Shown: positions 58,870-64,000 of the stretch, in pieces | How the letters are laid out: each line of letters opens with the position of its first letter | Numbering within the stretch: the stretch's first letter is position 1 | From: Kiloniellales bacterium | Lineage (GTDB): Bacteria > Pseudomonadota > Alphaproteobacteria > Kiloniellales > JAKSDN01 | NCBI GenBank assembly: GCA_028280455.1 | Contig: JANQLT010000105.1 | Location: 1-64,000, forward strand | Length of the DNA stretch: 64,000 nucleotides | Reading direction: 5' to 3' | The notes under the pieces: generated by a model | Seen by the model: the letters and a program-made list of their open reading frames with translations, nothing else | Database searches by the model: none | What the model was told of the DNA's origin: nothing | Position numbers and translations under genes: made by a program

Positions 58870-60558
58870 TCAGGCGCTCGGCCGGACGTCGAAGGCGATG
58901 GAGACCCGGATCGCCTCGTCCTCGAAGGGGATCGTCCGGTGGTAGAGGTAGCTCGGGAAGAGCAGCATCAGGCCTTCCTCGGGCCGGAAGGCGACGACCT
59001 TCGGCGCTCGCCGGCAGTGGAAGTGGTCGGGCGGGCGGCCGAACTCGATCCAGCCGGCCTGGCCGAGGCCGTGAGCGTCGACCGCCGCCGGCACCCTTGG
59101 GTAGTAGACGCCGCTCAGCCAGGCCGAGGGGTGGATGTGCGGGATCTGATGGCCGGCGCCGCTCAGCACCACGCCCCAGACCGATAGCGCGAAGCGCGGC
59201 GGCCGCGCGGCGAGGAAGGGGTGGGGCGAGGCGGCCTCCCGCTCGCGGCCGTAGGTTTCGACGGCCCGCCGGATCAGCCGCTCGAGCTGCGCGACCGGGC
59301 CCTTGGGCTCGACCAGCAGCTCGCCGGAATGCCGCCCCTCGCGGGTCGCGTGGCTGGCCGGCGCCTCGACCAGGGTCGGGTGGGCCAGCAGATGCTCGAC
59401 CAGGGCCGCGTTCAGCGCCGCGATGTCCTCGCCCCCCGGGCCTTCCGCGAAGCGGATCGGCTCGATCAAGGCCGCGTCGCCGGTCAGGGCCCGCAGGCCG
59501 GCCTCGTCGCCGATCTCGTTCAGCAGCACGGCCTTGAAGGCGAGCATCGCCGTGTTGGCCGGGTGCTCGGCCAGGAAGGCGTCGCAGCCGGCCAGCGCCG
59601 CCTCGGCCTCGCCGAGCTCGAGCCGCAGCTCGGCCAGGTTGACCTGGGCCTCGGCCAGGTGGGGCGCCAGGGCCACGGCCCGTTCGTAAGCCAGGACGGC
59701 ATCGCTGTGCCGCCCCGTGCTTTGCAGCAGGTAGCCGAGGTTGATCAGGGCCTGGACGTAGTCCGGCGCGACGCCGAGGACCTGGCGGTAGCTGGCCTCG
59801 GCTTCCTCCAGGCGCTCCTGGTCCTGCAGGGCGATACCGAGGTTGTAGTGGGCGTCCGGGTCCTGCGGCGCCAGGGCGATGGCCCGGCGGTAGACGGCTT
59901 CGGCCTCGGCGGCCCGGCCGCGCTCGCGCAGCACCACGCCGAGGTTGATCTGCGCCGCCACGGCGCCCGGCGCCAGGGCGATGGCGCGGCGGTAGGCGGC
60001 CTCCGCCTCCGCCAGGCGGTCGAGCCGCTTGAGCGCGTTGCCGAGGCTCAGGTGGCCGTCGGCGAAGTCCGGCCGCTGGGCGACAACGCGCTCGTGGTTG
60101 GCGGCGGCCTCCTCGGGGCGCTCGAGCGCCTCCAGCACCAGCCCGAGATTGAACAGGGCGTCGCCGTGCTCGGGCGCGATCGCCAGGGCCCGGCGATAGG
60201 CCGCTTCGGCCTCCTCGAAGGCGCCCGTCATGCGCAGCACGTTGCCCAGGTTGTTGTGGGAGTCGACGTGGTCCGGCCGGCTCTTTGTCGCCCGGCGCAG
60301 ATAGTCCAGGGCGCGCTCGCCCTGGCCGCTATGGAAGGCGGCGATGCCGGCCAGGTTCAGCGCGTCCGGCTGGTCCGGCCGGCGTTTCAGCACCTGGCGG
60401 CAGAGCTTGGCCGCCTGCTGCGGGCGCCCGCCTTCGAGGTGGCCGACCGCCTCGCTCAGGCTCTGGGCGATGCCGGCTTCCTCGGCGGCGGCCTTGGCCG
60501 GGCTCGGGCCCGCGCGCTTCTGCTGCTTGGCGAGCCGGCGCCGCTCGCTGCGGTTCAT
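58870..60558 (-). CDS. TPR protein with putative 2OG-Fe(II) oxygenase domain
   Basis: A 562-residue protein. A basic start ('[14 protein letters not shown]') is followed by about ten tetratricopeptide repeats (about 35-345, e.g. 'DALFNLGLVLEALERPEEAAANHERVV'). The C-terminal region (about 385-562) is a 2OG-Fe(II) oxygenase-like domain ('HIHPSAWLSGVYYPRVP', 'LMLLFPSYLYHRTIPFEDEAIRVSIAFDV') with candidate iron ligands at HIH and YHRT. Hydroxylation of a protein or small molecule is a reasonable guess. It overlaps purN by four bases (ATGA). Confidence 0.83.
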   Translation of the reverse strand: MNRSERRRLAKQQKRAGPSPAKAAAEEAGIAQSLSEAVGHLEGGRPQQAAKLCRQVLKRRPDQPDALNLAGIAAFHSGQGERALDYLRRATKSRPDHVDSHNNLGNVLRMTGAFEEAEAAYRRALAIAPEHGDALFNLGLVLEALERPEEAAANHERVVAQRPDFADGHLSLGNALKRLDRLAEAEAAYRRAIALAPGAVAAQINLGVVLRERGRAAEAEAVYRRAIALAPQDPDAHYNLGIALQDQERLEEAEASYRQVLGVAPDYVQALINLGYLLQSTGRHSDAVLAYERAVALAPHLAEAQVNLAELRLELGEAEAALAGCDAFLAEHPANTAMLAFKAVLLNEIGDEAGLRALTGDAALIEPIRFAEGPGGEDIAALNAALVEHLLAHPTLVEAPASHATREGRHSGELLVEPKGPVAQLERLIRRAVETYGREREAASPHPFLAARPPRFALSVWGVVLSGAGHQIPHIHPSAWLSGVYYPRVPAAVDAHGLGQAGWIEFGRPPDHFHCRRAPKVVAFRPEEGLMLLFPSYLYHRTIPFEDEAIRVSIAFDVRPSA

Positions 60559-61220
60559 GACTCCGGACCCGCGGGGCCCGGATGGATCAGCAGCGGGCCG
60601 GAAGGCGCGACGCCGTCGATCTCCACCCGGTTCTCGACCACGCGGGTACGGCCCTCGGCGATCAGGCGCAGGCAGCGCGGGTAGAGCTGGTGCTCGGCCG
60701 CCAGGACCCGGGCCGCCAGGCTCGCTTCGTCGTCGCCCGTCAGCACCGGGACGGCGGCCTGGCCGACGATCGGCCCGGCGTCGACCTCCGGCCAGACGTA
60801 GTGGACCGTGCAGCCGTGCAGCTTGACCCCGGCGGTCAGCGCGCGGGCGTGGCTGTCGGTGCCCGGGAAGCTCGGCAGCAGGGCAGGGTGGATGTTGATC
60901 GCCCGCCCGAGCCAGTGCCGCACGAAGCGGTCGGTCAGCACGCGCATGAAGCCGGCCAGGCAGACGAAGTCGGCGCCGGCCGCCTCCAGCGCCTCGGTCA
61001 GTGCCGCCTCGAAGCGGCCCCGGTCGGCGAAGTCCCGATGGTCGATCGCCCGGGCGTCGAGCCCGGCTTGGCGCGCCCGCCCCAGGCCGGCGGCCGCCGG
61101 CTCGTTTGAGATGACGGTGACGATCTCGGCCGGGAAGTCGGCGGCCGCGCAGGCGTCGATCAGGGCCTGCAGGTTGCTGCCGCGCCCCGAGATCAGGACG
61201 CCGACTTTGAGCCCTGCCAT
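60555..61220 (-). CDS. purN: Phosphoribosylglycinamide formyltransferase
   Basis: A 221-residue PurN: '[19 protein letters not shown]' (phosphate loop), '[33 protein letters not shown]' with the catalytic Asn-His pair, '[24 protein letters not shown]' with His and Asp. It transfers formyl from 10-formyl-THF to GAR, step 3 of purine synthesis. Its start overlaps the purM end by 28 bases, so the two are translationally linked. Confidence 0.96.
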   Translation of the reverse strand: MAGLKVGVLISGRGSNLQALIDACAAADFPAEIVTVISNEPAAAGLGRARQAGLDARAIDHRDFADRGRFEAALTEALEAAGADFVCLAGFMRVLTDRFVRHWLGRAINIHPALLPSFPGTDSHARALTAGVKLHGCTVHYVWPEVDAGPIVGQAAVPVLTGDDEASLAARVLAAEHQLYPRCLRLIAEGRTRVVENRVEIDGVAPSGPLLIHPGPAGPES

Positions 61221-62263
61221 GGCGCGTCCGGGTGCTCGATGACGATGGCCGGCGCGGCCGCGTCGCGGGCTTCCAGCGCGCCGATCTCATGGACGGTCTC
61301 GCCGGCCTCGCGCAGGACGGCGGCGAGGCTCTCGGCCCGTGCCGGGTCGACGACCAGGACCATGGCGAGCCCGCAGTTGAAGGTGCGCAGCATCTCCTCG
61401 CTGGGCAGGCCGCCGGCCCCGGCCAGCCAGCCGAACACCGGCGCGGCCGGCCAGGCCCGGCCGTCGACGCGGGCGGCCAGGTCCGGCGGCAGCACGCGCG
61501 GCAGGTTCTCCGTCAGGCCGCCGCCGGTGATGTGGGCGAGGGCCTTGACGCCGCCGGCGCGGATCGCCGCCAGGCAGGCGCGCACGTAGATCCGCGTCGG
61601 CGTCAGCAGGGCGGCGCCCAGGGGCCGGTCCGGCGCGAAGGGGGCGGCGGCGGCGTAGTCCAGGCCCCGGTCCTCGACGATGCGGCGGACCAGCGAGAAG
61701 CCGTTGGAGTGGACGCCGTCCGAGGCCAGGCCGAGCAGGCGGTCGCCGGCCGTCAGGTCGGCGCTCGGCAGCAGGCCGCCGCGCTCGGCGGCGCCGACCG
61801 CGAAGCCGGCCAGGTCGTAGCAGCCGGCGCCGTAGAAGCCCGGCATCTCGGCCGTCTCGCCGCCGATCAGGGCACAGCCGGCCTGGGCGCAGCCCTCGGC
61901 GATGCCGGCGACGACGTCGCGGGCGACCGCCGGCTCGAGCCGGCCCGTTGCCATGTAGTCGAGGAAGAACAGCGGCTCGGCGCCCTGGACGATCAGGTCG
62001 TTGACGCACATGGCCACCAGGTCGATGCCGACCGTGTCGTGGCGGCCGGCGGCCTTGGCGACCTCCAGCTTGGTGCCGACACCGTCGGTGGCGGCCACCA
62101 AGATCGGGTCCCGGTAGCCGGCGGCCTTGAGGTCGAAGAGGCCGCCGAAGCCGCCCAGCTCGGCCTCGGCGCCCGGCCGCGCGGTGGCCTTGGCCAGGGG
62201 CTTGATGGCCTGGACCAGGGCATTGCCGGCATCGATGTCGACGCCGGCCTCCCGGTAGCTCAA
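61193..62263 (-). CDS. purM: Phosphoribosylformylglycinamidine cyclo-ligase
   Basis: A 356-residue PurM: '[24 protein letters not shown]', '[10 protein letters not shown]', '[26 protein letters not shown]' (here 'VGIDLVAMC') and '[13 protein letters not shown]'. It makes AIR from FGAM with ATP, step 5 of purine synthesis. There is no ATG at a sensible place: I use TTG 62263, with GAAGG just before and homology right after; a longer frame runs to 62416. It is divergent from the DUF2066 gene. A PurM-PurN pair in this order is standard for the group. Confidence 0.93.
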   Translation of the reverse strand: MSYREAGVDIDAGNALVQAIKPLAKATARPGAEAELGGFGGLFDLKAAGYRDPILVAATDGVGTKLEVAKAAGRHDTVGIDLVAMCVNDLIVQGAEPLFFLDYMATGRLEPAVARDVVAGIAEGCAQAGCALIGGETAEMPGFYGAGCYDLAGFAVGAAERGGLLPSADLTAGDRLLGLASDGVHSNGFSLVRRIVEDRGLDYAAAAPFAPDRPLGAALLTPTRIYVRACLAAIRAGGVKALAHITGGGLTENLPRVLPPDLAARVDGRAWPAAPVFGWLAGAGGLPSEEMLRTFNCGLAMVLVVDPARAESLAAVLREAGETVHEIGALEARDAAAPAIVIEHPDAPWQGSKSAS

Positions 62264-62415
62264 GCGGCCTTCGGCTGCTATGGTCGCCTCCCGAGGAGCC
62301 TGGATGTCGGCGGGCCGGGGTTGCGAGGTGGGCCCATCGTCGCGGGGCGGTTTCCGCCGCGTGGCGCCGACCGGTAGAGTTCGGGGCGAAGATACTTTTT
62401 CCGGGAACCGATGCA

Positions 62416-63666
62416 ATGAGCTTCCGCCGCCTGCAGAGCGCGCCCAGCCTGGTTCTACTCGCGAGTCTCCTGGTTTTCCTGGGCTTCGCGGGCGAGGCGT
62501 CGGCGCAAAGCGGTGCCTTCGCCGTCGGCGGCGTCAAGGTCGACGCCCGCGCCGAGACCGCCACCCTGGCGCGCGAATCGGCCATCGCCGAAGGCCAGAG
62601 CCGGGCCCTGAGCCGGCTCTTCCGGCGGCTGGTGGTGCGCGAGGACGTGCCGCGCCTGCCGCAGCTCAGCCCGGCCCAGGTGGCCGAGCTGGTCCAGGGC
62701 TTCTCGGTGGCCGACGAGAAGACCAGCAGCGGGCGCTACCTGGCGACCTTCACGGTGCAGTTCAAGCCGAACGGGATTCGCGGCCTGCTGCGCCAGGCGC
62801 GGGTCCGCTTCGCCGAGACGGTGAGCCGGCCGCTCCTGGTCTTCCCGGTCTTCGGCGCCGGCGGCTCGGCGCTGCTCTGGCAGGAGCCCAATCCCTGGCG
62901 CGCCGCCTGGGCCCGGGCGACGACTCGCGGCGGCCTGGTGCCGGTCGAGGTGCCGCTCGGCGACCTCGCCGACATCGGCGCGGTGACCGCGCAGCAGGCC
63001 CTGGCCGGCGACGCCGATGCCCTGCGCGCCGTGGCCCAGCGCTACGGCGGCAGCGACATCATCGTCGCCCAGGCGCAACTCGACGGCAAAGACCTGCGGG
63101 TCGACAGCCTGCAGGGCCGGCCCGGCGGCCTGGCGCCGGCGCCCTCGGTCGGCTTCCAGCAGCAGCCGGGCGAGAGCCGCGCCGGCCTGCTGGCGCGGGC
63201 CGTCGAGGACAGCATCTCCCGGCTGGAGACGGCCTGGAAGCTGCGCAACGCCATCGACTACTCGACGCAGAGCGTGTTGCGGGTGGCTGTGCCCTTCGCC
63301 GACATCCGCCAGTGGGCCGAGATCCGCCGCCGCCTGAGCGGCGTGCCGGCCATCGTCTCCAGCGCCGTGACCCGCCTCAAGCGGGACCGCGCCGACTTGA
63401 CCCTGACCGTCGTCGGCCGCATCGAGCAGTTCGTCCAGGTCCTCGCTCAGCGCGACCTGGTGCTGGCCCAGCCGGCCGCGCTGCAGGCCACGGCGGGGCA
63501 GCAGGCCACCTTCCCCGACCCACTGGCACCGCCGCCGCCCGACTGGGAGTTGCGTCTGGCCGGCGCCTTCACTACCAGTGGCGGAGGGGCCACCAACGGC
63601 GGGGCGACGGACAGCGGTGCCGACAACTTCATCGAGCGGGTCGAGGACGACGACTCCAGCCAATGA
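62416..63666 (+). CDS. DUF2066 domain protein, exported
   Basis: A 416-residue protein with a signal peptide ('[19 protein letters not shown]'). The mature part follows DUF2066: '[39 protein letters not shown]', '[37 protein letters not shown]' and '[13 protein letters not shown]'. A Thr/Gly/Asp-rich tail ends it. Function unknown. DUF2066 genes often lie between purM/purN and AI-2E permease/HdaA-DnaA-like genes in alphaproteobacteria, as here. Confidence 0.88.
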   Translation: MSFRRLQSAPSLVLLASLLVFLGFAGEASAQSGAFAVGGVKVDARAETATLARESAIAEGQSRALSRLFRRLVVREDVPRLPQLSPAQVAELVQGFSVADEKTSSGRYLATFTVQFKPNGIRGLLRQARVRFAETVSRPLLVFPVFGAGGSALLWQEPNPWRAAWARATTRGGLVPVEVPLGDLADIGAVTAQQALAGDADALRAVAQRYGGSDIIVAQAQLDGKDLRVDSLQGRPGGLAPAPSVGFQQQPGESRAGLLARAVEDSISRLETAWKLRNAIDYSTQSVLRVAVPFADIRQWAEIRRRLSGVPAIVSSAVTRLKRDRADLTLTVVGRIEQFVQVLAQRDLVLAQPAALQATAGQQATFPDPLAPPPPDWELRLAGAFTTSGGGATNGGATDSGADNFIERVEDDDSSQ

Positions 63667-63717
63667 CGGCGGCGCGATGAGCAGCGCCTCGGATCGTCCC
63701 CCGCGCGGAGCCTTGCC

Positions 63718-64000
63718 ATGACACTGCCCCTGCGGCGGCATCTGCTGTTCTGGCTGATCGGCACGCTGGTCTTCTTCTTCCTGGTCTTCCTGTTCCGCAG
63801 CATCCTGCTGCCCTTCGTCGCCGGCATGGCCACGGCCTACTTCCTCGACCCGGTCTGCGACCGCATCGAGTCCTGGGGGCTCAGCCGGACCCTGGCGACC
63901 ACGCTGGTGACGCTGGTCTTCGCCATCCTCGTGATCCTGCTGATCCTGATCCTGGTGCCGGCCTTGATCGGCCAGCTCGCCGCCCTGCTGGAGCGCATGC
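63718..64000 (+). CDS. AI-2E family (PerM-like) permease, 5' part
   Basis: The frame begins at ATG 63718 and leaves the window. The visible 94 residues have a basic start ('LPLRRHLLFW'), a hydrophobic helix pair ('LIGTLVFFFLVFLFRSILLPFVAGMATAYFLDP') with the typical 'FLDPVCDRIE' step and further helices ('TTLVTLVFAILVILLILILVPALIGQL'). The family includes TqsA and PerM; substrate uncertain. Confidence 0.87.
   Translation, partial: MTLPLRRHLLFWLIGTLVFFFLVFLFRSILLPFVAGMATAYFLDPVCDRIESWGLSRTLATTLVTLVFAILVILLILILVPALIGQLAALLERM

Noticed and set aside
62264..62416. N-terminal extension of PurM up to 62416
   Set aside because: The extra 51 residues are Arg/Pro-rich with no homology, and would begin at a TTG overlapping the divergent DUF2066 start. 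TTG 62263 with GAAGG fits the known PurM N-terminus.
63677..63721. A 14-codon upstream reading frame (ATG at 63677) whose stop overlaps the AI-2E permease start
   Set aside because: Could be a translational coupler, but the sequence shows neither amino-acid runs nor conserved structure; chance is sufficient.

Overview
The window is high-GC coding-dense DNA with short gaps, frequent ATGA overlaps and many GTG/TTG starts. Gene content suggests an alphaproteobacterium of the Rhodospirillales/Kiloniellales kind: glycine-betaine type transport with dimethylglycine/sarcosine-dehydrogenase-like flavoproteins, an aa3-oxidase subunit IV micropeptide, bactofilin, LapG-type secretion genes and DUF2066. 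This placement is inferred from gene content only; there is no rRNA and I saw no tRNA.

Layout. 1-7350: amine uptake and catabolism (a duplicated ProW-like permease cut by the window edge, a choline-kinase-like phosphotransferase, two tandem FAD/GcvT dehydrogenases). 7361-8572: a Xre/MbcA-RES toxin-antitoxin operon with a visible promoter and palindrome. 8628-11260: a peptide-type solute-binding protein broken by one in-frame stop, then a second phosphotransferase. 11268-14066: a DUF6165-like protein, a TPR/glycosyltransferase-like protein and a GFA protein. 14136-18258: a compact six-gene operon, Ycf46-like AAA ATPase, membrane protein, Ycf35-like DUF1257, membrane protein, DUF2997, radical SAM. 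18404-21669: allantoinase-like deacetylase, small monooxygenase and two contractile-injection/phage spike genes (gpD-like and gpV-like) without sheath or tube. 21680-27775: a Tat-exported solute-binding protein and a GldA/ABC-2/GldG/DUF4340 export system. 27797-30581: a receiver-HPt regulator, a methyltransferase and a thioredoxin-like ferredoxin. 30672-38538: TolC, LapG-like protease, OmpA protein, HlyD adaptor and LapB-like ABC exporter.

38926-41376 holds the most striking gene: flagellin N- and C-terminal domains enclosing a complete subtilisin-type serine protease and a cadherin/CSPG-like repeat. Next come inorganic pyrophosphatase, an ammonia-lyase homologue whose MIO-forming Ala-Ser-Gly reads Cys-Pro-Gly, bactofilin and a desaturase. 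An IS1595-family element (45659-47863, 8-bp target duplication) carrying extra genes, one HEPN-like, has split comB. 48131-51931: VOC protein, PEP mutase fused to a nucleotidyltransferase, DNA polymerase III chi and an EamA transporter. 52100-54124 is an RTX protein with a TAAG motif at residues 107-110, the LapG cleavage signature, making it the likely client of the Lap-type exporter and protease 14-24 kb away. 54404-64000: LuxR regulator, lipase, ABC-F protein, ndk, oxidase subunit IV, TPR/2OG-oxygenase, purN-purM, DUF2066 and the start of an AI-2E family permease.

Themes: (i) use of methylated amines; (ii) surface biology, with type I secretion, a protease-releasable adhesin, a proteolytic flagellin and spike proteins; (iii) a poorly understood AAA/DUF1257/radical-SAM operon. 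A family of roughly 100-155 bp inverted-repeat elements lies in several intergenic gaps.
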